Shown one piece after another: positions 8,021 to 15,527 of a DNA stretch of 64,000 nucleotides. This stretch comes from Fimenecus sp052273625 (lineage in GTDB: Bacteria; Bacillota; Clostridia; Oscillospirales; Acutalibacteraceae). Location of the stretch: NCBI GenBank assembly GCA_052273625.1, contig DAVZHW010000002.1, positions 1-64,000 of the forward strand. Reading direction: 5' to 3'. Made by a program: the position numbers and the translations under genes. The notes beneath the pieces were generated by a model. The model saw only the letters and a list, made by a program, of their open reading frames with translations. It was not told the origin of the DNA and ran no database searches. How positions within the stretch are numbered: position 1 is the first letter of the stretch; every line of letters starts with the position of its first letter.

Positions 8021-8970
8021 ATCCGAGAATTATCATAAATTATGTCTGCAATAAAGAAAAAACCACCGACAAGCTAATCGGCGGTAAGGATTGTATGGCT
8101 GAAAGTGCGGAGTATGAATTTGCAGAGGTCAAGAGAGCGTTTAGTAAAACGGACGGCAGAACATATTATCATATGATACAATCGTTCTCACCCGAGGATG
8201 ACATCACTCCCGAGCAAGCTCACGAGGTCGGTTTGCAAATGGCGGATTTGTTTCAAGGTTACCAAGTCGTAGTCGCAACTCATATCAACAAGGAACATAT
8301 ACACAATCACCTTGTAATAAACTCTGTAAATTATGAGAATGGTAAAAAACTTACCGTTTCAAACCAAGAGCTTGAAGACATTAAAAAATTCTCAAATGAT
8401 ATTTGTATGCGTAACGGTTGGGCAACTACCGAACCGAAAACAAGACGATATGATAATCCCAAATGGAAAAAGAGAATACAATACGAAGCGCTGGAAGCAA
8501 TGAAGAACAGTTATACAATGGAACAATTTATTGACTTTCTCAGCTTACACGGAATAAAAGTCAGCTACAACAAGGACTACAGATATATGACATACACAGA
8601 CGCAAGCGGACATAAGTGCAGGGATAGTAAATTATTTGACGAAAGGCTTTTAAAGAAAAATCTTGAATTGTATTTTGATATGGGCGGTGCGGATACAATT
8701 ATTGCAGATACGGTAATCAATTATGAAACGCCGATGGCAGGAAACTGCACAGACGGACTTACAAATTCAATAATAGATTTCGTTGCAAATTTACCGCAAG
8801 AAGAAATGAGCAATGATTGGGGAAACGATATTATTGAAAGCAGACTGCTTGATATTATGGTCGAGAAAATGAAAGCTCACGGTGTTAAAATAACAAAAAG
8901 TCAGCTTGCGCATATACGAAATTCAAATCAAAATGAAGAACAAGAAATGCAATTCGGAATGTTTATGTAA
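7987..8970 (+). CDS. MOBP-type relaxase of the small element
   Basis: Relaxase/mobilization nuclease of 327 residues (Relaxase family, PF03432 type). The three-histidine metal motif is visible as THINKEHIHNHLVINSVN around residues 98-115. Tyr residues early in the chain (YVCNKEK, TYYHMIQSF) are candidates for the nicking residue. It would cleave and covalently bind oriT for transfer by a helper conjugative system. It lacks a primase or helicase domain. It is related in layout to the island relaxase at 35.2 kb (both have YYHMIQSFSP or FYQYVQSFSP). Confidence 0.9.
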   Translation: MAIVKLTAGKINPRIIINYVCNKEKTTDKLIGGKDCMAESAEYEFAEVKRAFSKTDGRTYYHMIQSFSPEDDITPEQAHEVGLQMADLFQGYQVVVATHINKEHIHNHLVINSVNYENGKKLTVSNQELEDIKKFSNDICMRNGWATTEPKTRRYDNPKWKKRIQYEALEAMKNSYTMEQFIDFLSLHGIKVSYNKDYRYMTYTDASGHKCRDSKLFDERLLKKNLELYFDMGGADTIIADTVINYETPMAGNCTDGLTNSIIDFVANLPQEEMSNDWGNDIIESRLLDIMVEKMKAHGVKITKSQLAHIRNSNQNEEQEMQFGMFM

Positions 8971-8981
8971 GGAGAAAATAT

Positions 8982-9182
8982 ATGGAATGCAAATACAAAT
9001 CATACGATGAACTTCCGCTTATGCTGTCGGTTATTCAAATAGCGGAAGTACTTGGAATATCAAGAACGAGCGCTTATGAGCTTGCGCATACAAAAGGTTT
9101 TCCGTCAATTACAATCGGCAACCGAATGGTAATACCGAAAGATAAATTCATTGAGTGGATTGACGAGCAGACGAAAAAATAA
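8982..9182 (+). CDS. Excisionase-like HTH protein
   Basis: Protein of 66 residues with a MerR-like HTH_17 fold (MLSVIQIAEVLGISRTSAYELAHTKGFPSITIGNRMVIPKDKFIEWI), the usual form of excisionases and directionality factors in Firmicutes elements. It lies between relaxase and integrase, with GGAG before the ATG. Confidence 0.8.
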   Translation: MECKYKSYDELPLMLSVIQIAEVLGISRTSAYELAHTKGFPSITIGNRMVIPKDKFIEWIDEQTKK

Positions 9183-9240
9183 ATGTCTGGATATTGATAA
9201 CCGGTTGTGGTATTGTGTGTTGAGAAAGGACGGTGATAAT

Positions 9241-9564
9241 ATGCCGAAATTAATTGATAGATTCCTCGTAGCAAAGCTAACATCCGTTGAACAAATTTCC
9301 GAAAAGGATTATGAAGAATGGAAATGGCGCGAGGAATTCCTTAATTTTGAATCGGTCTTAACAATCTATGAAAGTACACAGAGATTTAAAGGTCAGCGAT
9401 ATATTGAATTTGATGACTACTGTGGTAACTACATGCAGACAGGCTACGGAGAATACACAATAACCGGTGACGAGCTTGTGATGACAACTAAAAACAGCAT
9501 ATACAAGTTTAAAATAATATACCGAGGTGAGAAAAGTGCAAAGAAAACTACTGACAAATGGTAA
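9241..9564 (+). CDS. Small protein of unknown function in the element
   Basis: Acidic protein of 107 residues with a high content of aromatic residues (RYIEFDDYCGNYMQTGYGEYTITGDELVMTTKNSIYKFKIIYRG). I recognise no family. The start at ATG 9241 follows GAAAGGA. It overlaps the integrase start and shares its strand, so it is part of the integration module, perhaps an anti-restriction or regulatory protein. That role is a guess. Confidence 0.5.
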   Translation: MPKLIDRFLVAKLTSVEQISEKDYEEWKWREEFLNFESVLTIYESTQRFKGQRYIEFDDYCGNYMQTGYGEYTITGDELVMTTKNSIYKFKIIYRGEKSAKKTTDKW

Positions 9565-10750
9565 TGCGTTCAAGAGAACCGATGACCGTTGGTGCGGAGT
9601 TGTGTGGTATATGGATGAACACGGAGAACGGAAACGCAAGAGTTTTTCGGGTGTGACGAAAGCTGAAGTTAATAAAAAGATGACCGAATATATCGCCAAC
9701 TTTGAAAACGAGATAATTGAGTCGGACGAGTCAAAGAAAAGGCTTGATGAGAGTATGCAGAATTGGTTGCGAGTGTTCAAATTTTCGTCAGTTGAAAGAA
9801 CAACATATGACAGATGCGAATGTTCGGCTAAAAATCAAATATATCCTCTGCTCGGTGAAAAGGTTGTCGGTGATATTAAGGCGAGCGACATAAAGAATAT
9901 GCTGAAATATTGGATGGACAAGGGCTATGCCTACACAACCGTCAAAAAGGCATATATCGTCTTAAATGAGTATTTCCGCTATCTGTATAAGGAAGAACTC
10001 ATAGCAAAAAATCCAATGGACAATGTGGATATGATTAAGAAAGCGAATTTCTTATCAGCACAGAATAAAGAAAATCTTCCGACAAATGAAACGGTAACCA
10101 TTTTCACAACGGAAGAAATAGAAAAGTTTAAGGCTGAGGCGTTCAAGACTTGGCATACAGGCAAGCCACTATACCAACAAGCCGCCGCATATATTCTTAT
10201 GCTGAACACAGGATTGAGAACAGGCGAACTGCTCGGATTGCTCAACAGCGACATTGATTTGGAAAACAAAACGCTGACCGTACAACGAGGAGTAAAAGAA
10301 ATCTACAAGCGTGACGGAACAGAGGCTGACGGTGGTCGAGAGATAAAAATCGGCAAAACAAAAAGTGCGACAAGCAACCGCACGATACCGCTTAACAAGA
10401 CAGCTTGCGAAATGGTAGAAAGATTACGCGCGGAATACTACTTCGGCGAAAACACGCCACTTGTCTGTGATGAAAAAGGTAATTTTACAAAACCCGTAAA
10501 CTTCCGAAAAAGATTTTACCGAATACTCAAGGCGGCTGAAATTGAAACAAAAGGTCTACACTCGCTCCGCCACACCTTTGCAACAAACCTTGTAAACGGA
10601 ATAAAGCAACCAAACGGCACAATTAAATCACTAACGCCAAGACAAGTCGCCGATTTACTCGGACACAGCACATCGCAAATCACAGAATTGTACTATGTCA
10701 AGAAAGATACATCCCGATTAAACGGCATAACAGATGATTTTAATATATGA
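9536..10750 (+). CDS. Tyrosine recombinase (integrase) of the small element
   Basis: Site-specific recombinase of 404 residues. An N-terminal arm-binding region (NAFKRTDDRWCGVVWYMDEHGERKRKSFSG, cut here for length only by family comparison) precedes the SAM-like core-binding domain at about residues 55-165 and the catalytic domain. Catalytic residues are seen in TGLRTGELLGL (Arg), KTKSATSNRTIPL (Lys), HSLRHTFATNL (His-x-x-Arg) and LGHSTSQITELYY (His and Tyr). GAGGTGAG supports GTG 9536 as start rather than GTG 9527. It should integrate and excise the small element. Confidence 0.92.
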   Translation: MQRKLLTNGNAFKRTDDRWCGVVWYMDEHGERKRKSFSGVTKAEVNKKMTEYIANFENEIIESDESKKRLDESMQNWLRVFKFSSVERTTYDRCECSAKNQIYPLLGEKVVGDIKASDIKNMLKYWMDKGYAYTTVKKAYIVLNEYFRYLYKEELIAKNPMDNVDMIKKANFLSAQNKENLPTNETVTIFTTEEIEKFKAEAFKTWHTGKPLYQQAAAYILMLNTGLRTGELLGLLNSDIDLENKTLTVQRGVKEIYKRDGTEADGGREIKIGKTKSATSNRTIPLNKTACEMVERLRAEYYFGENTPLVCDEKGNFTKPVNFRKRFYRILKAAEIETKGLHSLRHTFATNLVNGIKQPNGTIKSLTPRQVADLLGHSTSQITELYYVKKDTSRLNGITDDFNI

Positions 10751-10754
10751 AAAA

Positions 10755-10787
10755 TGACCTCTCGATTAAATTTGAGAGGTCAAAATT
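10755..10787 (+). terminator. Integrase terminator
   Basis: TGACCTCTC and GAGAGGTCA pair around a 10-nt loop just after the integrase stop. The T-run is weak. Confidence 0.65.
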
Positions 10788-10830
10788 TGATGCTTTATTG
10801 ATGATGTACCAAACGGAAACAGTGGATTTA

Positions 10831-10899
10831 TTGACACCAAATGGCAATTTGATGCCCATTTTGAGTGTCAAAATACGATTTACAAGACCGTGTGCCGAG
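10831..10899. other. Hairpin and tRNA-Trp-like segment at element end
   Basis: TTGACAC/GTGTCAA (10831-10871) forms an imperfect stem. Next to it, 10883-10899 (CAAGACCGTGTGCCGAG) matches 15 of 17 bases of the anticodon-arm 3' side of the nearby tRNA-Trp, but in inverted orientation. This may be part of an attachment region. Confidence 0.4.
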
Positions 10900-10913
10900 T
10901 ATTTTTAGACAAG

Positions 10914-10949
10914 TGAAAAGCCTTGAAACCACGCTGTTTCAAGGCTTTT
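10914..10949 (-). terminator. tRNA operon terminator
   Basis: AAAAGCCTTGAAAC pairs perfectly with GTTTCAAGGCTTTT around a 6-nt loop, immediately after the 3' end of tRNA-Trp on the minus strand. Confidence 0.9.
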
Positions 10950-10953
10950 GGTG

Positions 10954-11029
10954 TGGCAGGGGCAGAAGGACTTGAACCCTCGGCACGCGGTTTTGGAGAC
11001 CGCTGCTCTACCAACTGAGCTATACCCCT
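10954..11029 (-). tRNA. tRNA-Trp (CCA anticodon)
   Basis: A 76-nt cloverleaf with encoded CCA. The acceptor stem AGGGGTA/TGCCCCT is complete. The anticodon loop is CTCCAAA, reading UGG. The T arm carries GTTCAAG. It is second in a two-tRNA operon. Confidence 0.96.
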
Positions 11030-11048
11030 ATATTATGCGGTTTAATAG

Positions 11049-11125
11049 TGGTGGGCCAGCAGGGACTCGAACCCCGGACCGTCCGGTTATGAGCCGGATG
11101 CTCTAACCAACTGAGCTACTGGCCC
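11049..11125 (-). tRNA. tRNA-Met (CAT), possibly tRNA-Ile2
   Basis: A 77-nt cloverleaf with encoded CCA. The acceptor GGGCCAG/CTGGCCC and T stem CGGGG/CCCTG are intact. The anticodon is CAT in loop CTCATAA. Elongator Met and the lysidine-modified Ile2 cannot be told apart by anticodon alone; the loop context resembles both. It is first in the operon with tRNA-Trp. Confidence 0.92.
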
Positions 11126-11144
11126 CTATTCAAACCGCTTAAAT

Positions 11145-11173
11145 ATTATATAGTTATAACGCCGATATGTCAA
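11145..11173 (-). promoter_or_regulatory. Consensus promoter of the tRNA operon
   Basis: On the minus strand, TTGACA (11173-11168), a 17-nt spacer and TATAAT (11150-11145) match sigma-A consensus exactly, as expected for a stable-RNA operon. Confidence 0.9.
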
Positions 11174-11285
11174 GACATTTTTTTGTTTATATAGATTTAT
11201 TTTTATAAAAAATCGAAAGTAGGGGATATCGCCGAAAATATTTAATATAAGTTGTGAGTAATTATCTCTTGTGATAATCGCTTAC

Positions 11286-11318
11286 AAAAAATGGGAACTC
11301 ATATTTAAGAGCTCCCAT
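11286..11318 (-). terminator. Symporter gene terminator
   Basis: On the minus strand ATGGGAGCTC pairs with GAGTTCCCAT (one G-T pair), then TTTTT. It lies just past the stop of the GPH symporter. Confidence 0.85.
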
Positions 11319-11331
11319 TAAATTTATTCGA

Positions 11332-12801
11332 TTATTCCGGAAGCGTTTCAACTTCAATACTTGCTTCTACTGTATGGGAGCTGTGAACCTTTTCGTAAAT
11401 AGGCTCAAGGCGTTCCTTTGTAAGCGGATATGCGAATTTGTAAAGAATGAAAATAAGTGTGTATGTAATTGCAGGGATAAGCGTACAAACCTTGAGGATA
11501 CCCTCGCTGACACCCTCAACATATCCTGCATTTGCCATTATCTGAACATCATATCCGACCTTGCCGAGAAGCATAAGTCCGCCGTAGTCTGCGATTGTCT
11601 GACCGAGCTTGCGGCAGAAGGTATAAACTGCGTAAATTGCGCTTTCGCTCTTAATACCTGTTTTATACTCCTGATAGTCAATAACATCCGCAACAACTGC
11701 CCAGTTTGTAATTGAAACGAAAGAGTAACCAAAGCCGATAATGAACAATAAAATCATAAACAGCCAAGATTGATCTCTGCCGGGCTTAATAACAAAGCAA
11801 GCAATAGCTGCTGACGCAGAGAAGAAAGCGCCAACTGCACTCAACTCTTTTTTACCGTATTTTTTAACGAGCTTCGGAACAAACGGAATCATTATTGCCA
11901 TAGGAAGATACTGTGCGATAGTACCAACTACCGAAAGGCTTGTGTTACAGAAATAGTTTTTGTAAAGGTACTGGTTAAGTGAAGCAAATTGAAGCTGACC
12001 GCTGATAAGAATACCTGTAAGTGCAAGAACAACAAACGGTCTTGACTTGAGCATACCGAGATATGTCTTTTTAAGGTCAACATGCGGTTCTGCCTCTGAC
12101 GGTACACGCTCTTTGGTTGTTGCGTAGCAGGAGAAATAGAAAATAATTGCACACACTGCCATAGCGACTGCAAATAAAAGCATTCCCTTTGAGTTTGCAA
12201 CATTGTATGTTCCGCCGTTTCCGTCGCTAACTTTTGTATAGATAATAAAAGGAGCGAGTAGCAGGGGAGCAGCACCGCCGATTCCGCCACCGATTGTTCT
12301 GAAAGTAGAAAGCAAAGTTCTGCCTTCGGGATCGTCAGTGATAACCGATGCAAGCGAGCCGAAAGGTACGTTCATTCCCGTGTAAAGCATACCGAACGCA
12401 ATGTATGTAACATAAGCGAACAGAAGAATTAACCAATCACGATTCGTGAACTTGCTTATATCCATAAAGCAGATAAGCTGGGATAAAGCAAGGGGAATTG
12501 CAAGCCACTTCAAATAGGAACGGTATTTTCCGTCCTTGTTCGGTCTTTTTTTTGCAACAATCGAGCCCCACATCGGGTCATTGATAGCGTCCCAAAGACG
12601 GGTTATCAAGAACAGGTTTGCAACCTTGTTGGTAGCAATTTGCAAAACATCCGTATAAAAGACTTTAAGGAACGACGAAACATATGTCAGCACGAACAGG
12701 TTACCTGCGTCGCCGAGCATATATCCCATACCTTCCTTAATGCCGATTTTATTCGGATGAACGCTTTGGGTCTCAGTGTTGTTTTCTTTTGTTTTTTTCA
12801 A
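11332..12801 (-). CDS. GPH-family sugar:cation symporter
   Basis: Transporter of 489 residues with 12 predicted helices, of the glycoside-pentoside-hexuronide:cation symporter family (MelB/XynB-like MFS). Family features include GMGYMLGDAGNLFVL at the start, RLWDAINDPMWGSIV (the conserved D-x-x-x-D of cation symport) and SLASVITDDPEGRTLLSTFRTIGGG. The cytosolic tail is short. The start is probably TTG 12801, since GAGGGG lies 8-10 nt upstream; a GTG at 12810 abuts that site. It is monocistronic, with its own terminator. The substrate is likely a glycoside, but no glycosidase is adjacent to name it. Confidence 0.88.
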   Translation of the reverse strand: MKKTKENNTETQSVHPNKIGIKEGMGYMLGDAGNLFVLTYVSSFLKVFYTDVLQIATNKVANLFLITRLWDAINDPMWGSIVAKKRPNKDGKYRSYLKWLAIPLALSQLICFMDISKFTNRDWLILLFAYVTYIAFGMLYTGMNVPFGSLASVITDDPEGRTLLSTFRTIGGGIGGAAPLLLAPFIIYTKVSDGNGGTYNVANSKGMLLFAVAMAVCAIIFYFSCYATTKERVPSEAEPHVDLKKTYLGMLKSRPFVVLALTGILISGQLQFASLNQYLYKNYFCNTSLSVVGTIAQYLPMAIMIPFVPKLVKKYGKKELSAVGAFFSASAAIACFVIKPGRDQSWLFMILLFIIGFGYSFVSITNWAVVADVIDYQEYKTGIKSESAIYAVYTFCRKLGQTIADYGGLMLLGKVGYDVQIMANAGYVEGVSEGILKVCTLIPAITYTLIFILYKFAYPLTKERLEPIYEKVHSSHTVEASIEVETLPE

Positions 12802-13219
12802 TAGAATCACCCCTCAAATGATTTATAACCATTATATCATTGCCATAGATATAAATCAATCGGCAATTTATAACTGACTGTGAATATTTAACGCAGAATG
12901 TTAAAGACACCCAATTTATAAAATTCTCAACACTTATGGCTTTGTCAATAAAAGTGTGTAGGTTTTTTCTAACTTACACACTTTATTTTACAATCTCATC
13001 TTTTTTGTAATTTCCGGTGGTAATTTTAGTTGATATGGTGTACAATATCTTTCAGTGATTTTTGTTTTCATTGTTAACTACATTATATCACTAAAAAGAC
13101 TGCATTCCTACCTTTTGGAAAGAATGCAGTCGTTTTTTTATTTGGCTGTTTTTTTACAGCCACTATTATTTATGCAACCGTCTTTATTATTGAGCATTAT
13201 AGTTAAATTGGCACTCGGT
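12802..13219. other. Intergenic region with IS-end-like inverted repeat
   Basis: No gene is supported in these 418 nt. AAAGTGTGTA (12951-12960) and TACACACTTT (12975-12984) form an inverted repeat. The outer segment, GGCTTTGTCAATAAAAGTG, resembles the terminal repeats of IS256-type elements as I remember them. No transposase remains, so this may be a solo IS end. Confidence 0.3.
13098..13140. terminator. Terminator, bidirectional
   Basis: GACTGCATTC and GAATGCAGTC form a 10-bp stem, with a T-run on the plus strand and an A-run on the left. It can end the minus-strand gene at 13220. Confidence 0.8.
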
Positions 13220-13753
13220 TTATTTGATAATTCCGTATCGCATATTAAGAATAAAAAATATAATAATTTCAATTATTATAAATAATACCCACCCTGTAGG
13301 CGTTTTAGTTGCTTTTTGTTCTTTATAGTTATTGTTTATTTGAACAGAATGATCATTTGCATATTGAGCGGGGCAATCGTTTGCTTCTTGAACAGCATGC
13401 TTTTTTGATTTAACACTTGAGTTTGTAGCTTTACGATATAAAGAAAGAGGATCTGTTTGCTTCATTATGCGTGAATAAAAATCATCAAGCCATTCGGTAT
13501 CGTCGGGCTTGCACATATTCTGCTCGGTGTAATCTGGTTCGTGTACTATTTTATTACGAACCCCGCGGTAACGCTTTAACTGTTTTAAGTCTCTATCCCA
13601 ACTGTTAACAAATCTCGAGCCTTGAGTAATATTTTCCATTTCATAAATATAAGAAGTTACACCGGATTTACCAGATATACTAGATATATTACTTAAAATT
13701 TCATCACAAAGTTTATCAAGTTTCTTATATGAATTCATAAATCCCGAGTCCAT
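13220..13753 (-). CDS. HEPN-like membrane-anchored protein, unknown
   Basis: Protein of 177 residues. Residues about 6-85 are helical and include RYRGVRNKIVHEPDYTE, which fits the R-x4-H motif of HEPN domains. The middle (about 100-150) is polar and low-complexity. One C-terminal transmembrane helix follows (GWVLFIIIEIIIFFILNM). HEPN domains are often RNases, but membrane-tethered versions like this are not characterised to my knowledge, and the motif alone does not prove activity. AGAGGTG precedes ATG 13753. It is a single gene between two terminators, beside the split tRNA-Ser. Confidence 0.55.
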   Translation of the reverse strand: MDSGFMNSYKKLDKLCDEILSNISSISGKSGVTSYIYEMENITQGSRFVNSWDRDLKQLKRYRGVRNKIVHEPDYTEQNMCKPDDTEWLDDFYSRIMKQTDPLSLYRKATNSSVKSKKHAVQEANDCPAQYANDHSVQINNNYKEQKATKTPTGWVLFIIIEIIIFFILNMRYGIIK

Positions 13754-13796
13754 TATGCACCTCTAAAATATATATATATATATTATAGCATAAAAA

Positions 13797-13829
13797 GAAA
13801 ATAACCACAATCTGCTGACTGCGGTTATC
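13797..13829 (-). terminator. Original tRNA-Ser terminator
   Basis: On the minus strand ATAACCGCA pairs with TGTGGTTAT (one G-T pair), then TTTTC. It lies directly after the CCA end of the tRNA-Ser 3' half, where the terminator of the intact gene would have been. Confidence 0.75.
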
Positions 13830-13831
13830 AA

Positions 13832-13887
13832 TGGCGGAAGCGGTGGGATTAGAACCCACGGTACCGTGAGGTACAACTGATTTCGAG
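13832..13887 (-). pseudogene. 3' half of split tRNA-Ser(CGA), attL
   Basis: Read on the minus strand, this is the anticodon loop CTCGAAA, 3' anticodon stem TCAG, a perfect variable-arm hairpin (GTACC/GGTAC), T arm GTGGG/CCCAC, acceptor CGCTTCC, G and CCA. The 5' half is missing; the sequence before the loop is island DNA. The acceptor pairs exactly with GGAAGCG at 38537-38543, which shows that the two halves were one gene. Confidence 0.92.
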
Positions 13888-13953
13888 CAAATGTCAGTAT
13901 CTACCGCACCGCCCCTCTCCGTGCCTGAAATTCATTTCTGATACGCTACATTC

Positions 13954-14011
13954 TGCGAGATTTTGCGAGATCACTGAATTTTTGCGAGAAAACTGCGAGA
14001 TAGATGCGAGA
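13954..14011 (+). repeat. Five TGCGAGA arm-type repeats, left end
   Basis: TGCGAGA occurs at 13954, 13964, 13983, 13994 and 14005, mostly 10-11 bp apart, so on one face of the helix. The 19-mer TGCGAGAAAACTGCGAGAT also occurs at the right end of the island. These are probable integrase arm sites. Confidence 0.75.
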
Positions 14012-14067
14012 AAATAATAAAAACTCCTTTGGATATTCTCGGGCGAATACACATAAGGAGAATAAAA

Positions 14068-14325
14068 ATGAACCAAGAAAAACAACGAGAAGCATATCAG
14101 AAGATGCTCAAAAAATGCCCCGATATCTTAACACCGATGAAAGCAGTCCGATGGTCGCCCGTCGGTAAGAACACCATCTACGCCGCACTCAAAAATGGTG
14201 AGATAGATTCCTATACCTACAAAGGTGGTTACATCTTCACGAAGGACGCCTTTATAGATTTCCTCGTCAAGACCGCCAACGATAAAGGCAGAGGATATAC
14301 GATCCGAGGTGATAAGAGATGCTGA
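14068..14325 (+). CDS. Excisionase-like HTH protein, left end
   Basis: Protein of 85 residues with a HTH_17-like fold (ILTPMKAVRWSPVGKNTIYAALKNGEIDSYTYKGGYIFTKDAFIDFLV). AAGGAG precedes ATG 14068. It lies 57 bp inside the arm repeats of the left end and overlaps the next HTH gene. It may regulate excision or the island's left operon. A second excisionase lies beside the integrase at the right end. Confidence 0.7.
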   Translation: MNQEKQREAYQKMLKKCPDILTPMKAVRWSPVGKNTIYAALKNGEIDSYTYKGGYIFTKDAFIDFLVKTANDKGRGYTIRGDKRC

Positions 14326-14879
14326 ACTGCTTACCGCAAGTGCTATCAGGAGAACAAGTACGGCTTGCCTTGCATATCAGTAAACGCAAGTGCGCTTGGA
14401 TGCTCAACAACGGCTTCATCAAATGCCACAACACCGGCAAGAGAACAAGAAAATATATCGTACTGAAAGAAGACCTGCTCACCTACATAGAGGACTCTAC
14501 CAAACACCCCGAAAAATACGTTACGCCCCACGCCGAATTCTCCACCGCAAAGTATGAAAACCCACGAAAACCCAGACCACGCAAAACAGGATTTCCTTCC
14601 GCTCTGCCGTCGGACTTCCGCCCGTGGCTCGAACAGGAACTCGAAACCGTCCCCGATGCACTCACCGTGCCGCAGGTCATCGCCACCACAGGCTACACCG
14701 ATAATACTGTCAACCGTTGGCTCCGCCAAGGCCACCTGAAGTATGTCCAAACCCAGTCCACAAAAATAATCCCAAAAACCTGGCTCATCGATTTCTACTG
14801 TTCCAATGGTTACACCATCTCACGAATGTCCAATAAGCATATAAACCTAATGCAAAAATTCTTCAAAGAAAATAAGTAA
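14319..14879 (+). CDS. Two-HTH DNA-binding protein
   Basis: Protein of 186 residues with two predicted HTH_17-type units, one at about residues 8-55 (VLSGEQVRLALHISKRKCAWMLNNGFIKC) and one at about 110-160 (ALTVPQVIATTGYTDNTVNRWLRQGHLKYV), joined by a Pro/Arg-rich linker. It starts at ATG 14319 inside the end of the previous gene. Its codon use is more C-rich than that of the defence genes that follow. It probably acts in island end control. No closer assignment is possible. Confidence 0.6.
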   Translation: MLNCLPQVLSGEQVRLALHISKRKCAWMLNNGFIKCHNTGKRTRKYIVLKEDLLTYIEDSTKHPEKYVTPHAEFSTAKYENPRKPRPRKTGFPSALPSDFRPWLEQELETVPDALTVPQVIATTGYTDNTVNRWLRQGHLKYVQTQSTKIIPKTWLIDFYCSNGYTISRMSNKHINLMQKFFKENK

Positions 14880-14889
14880 TCACGTTAAG

Positions 14890-14924
14890 CGAACTATCCG
14901 GATTTTTCGGATAGTTCGTTTTTA
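14890..14924 (+). terminator. Terminator of the left HTH pair
   Basis: CGAACTATCCG pairs with CGGATAGTTCG, followed by TTTTT. Confidence 0.88.
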
Positions 14925-14995
14925 AGTATATTAAAGTGTATTTTTACATTAGCGGCTCGTTATCTTCCCCAAAGTGCAACGAGTAAAATAAAAAA

Positions 14996-15055
14996 TGCAC
15001 TTTGGATTGCACTTTAGATGGCACTTTGGATGTCCCTTTGGAATGCATTTTGATA
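14996..15055 (+). repeat. Iteron-like 12-bp tandem repeats, five copies
   Basis: Consecutive 12-mers are TGCACTTTGGAT, TGCACTTTAGAT, GGCACTTTGGAT, GTCCCTTTGGAA and TGCATTTTGATA. The exact 12-bp period and the gradual decay resemble iterons for a replication or partition protein, or operator repeats. Confidence 0.75.
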
Positions 15056-15088
15056 AAAAATAGTGTATATAATTTTTATCAAAATGCA
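15044..15088. repeat. Perfect 16-bp inverted repeat
   Basis: TGCATTTTGATAAAAA (15044-15059) and TTTTTATCAAAATGCA (15073-15088) are perfectly complementary. The left arm is the last tandem unit extended. It may be a protein-binding dyad or a replication structure. Confidence 0.75.
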
Positions 15089-15112
15089 TTTATACTGAAA
15101 CAACATATGATT

Positions 15113-15167
15113 GAAAACCTCGGCTAAAATGAGTAAATCTCATATTTTAGCCGAGGTTTATTTTTTA
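15113..15167 (+). terminator. Strong terminator before the defence operon
   Basis: AACCTCGGCTAAAAT pairs with ATTTTAGCCGAGGTT around a short loop, followed by TATTTTTTAT. It insulates the operon starting at 15.3 kb. Confidence 0.88.
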
Positions 15168-15237
15168 TATTTGACATGAAATCTTATAAATAGATTTGAG
15201 AACTCAATTAAAACTACTGAAATCTCAATAGGATTTA

Positions 15238-15266
15238 TTGCAAATTCCGTCGAAGTATGTTATTAT
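15238..15266 (+). promoter_or_regulatory. Promoter of the defence operon
   Basis: TTGCAA (15238-15243), a 17-nt spacer and TATTAT (15261-15266) precede the XRE regulator gene by about 45 nt. Confidence 0.65.
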
Positions 15267-15310
15267 GTATCATGAATAAGTTTAATTAATTATTGAGAGG
15301 TGCTCATATA

Positions 15311-15508
15311 ATGGTTGATTACAAAAAATTATGGATTGTTTTAATACAAAAAAATATGAGTAAGCCACATCTTCGCAAGATGGCAGATATATCTCCCTCC
15401 ACCTTTACTAAACTCAATAAAAATGAACTGGTATCTATGGATGTTTTGGTTCGCATATGCCGAGTCCTTGATTGCGATTTTGGAGATATTGTTGAGATTG
15501 TAAAATGA
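15311..15508 (+). CDS. XRE-family HTH regulator (HTH_26-like)
   Basis: Cro/CI-type protein of 65 residues (MVDYKKLWIVLIQKNM, SKPHLRKMADISPSTFTKLNKNE, VSMDVLVRICRVLDCDFGDIVEIVK). Small regulators of this form often act as control proteins in restriction-modification loci, delaying nuclease expression until methylation is complete. GAGAGGTG precedes ATG 15311. It is first in the operon, with a 19-nt gap to the methyltransferase gene. Confidence 0.85.
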   Translation: MVDYKKLWIVLIQKNMSKPHLRKMADISPSTFTKLNKNELVSMDVLVRICRVLDCDFGDIVEIVK

Positions 15509-15527
15509 GTGTTTGTGAGGAGTTATT

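Larger units (their letters stand above)
6671..10787 (+). mobile_element. Small mobilizable integrative element
   Basis: The order HTH Rep-like protein, oriT-like hairpins, MobC, MOBP relaxase, excisionase, small protein and tyrosine integrase, all on one strand, defines an integrative mobilizable element. Its right side ends near tRNA-Trp. The exact ends were not found: no convincing direct repeat joins the two sides, so the coordinates are approximate. The module order is the same as on the right end of the 24.6 kb island. Confidence 0.65.
14925..15310. other. Non-coding region with repeats, terminator, promoter
   Basis: No gene is supported. The stretch holds a 12-bp tandem repeat block, a perfect 16-bp inverted repeat, a terminator and the promoter of the defence operon, each listed separately. 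An inverted repeat-unit copy (AAAGTGCAAC) lies at 14971. Confidence 0.7.

Noticed and set aside
14346..14750. GC-rich minus-strand frame of 134 codons
   Set aside because: It lies opposite the two-HTH gene, has no ribosome binding site and its composition follows the opposite strand.
14996..15055. Possible CRISPR array
   Set aside because: The units are 12 bp and directly adjacent with no spacers, and no cas genes are present.
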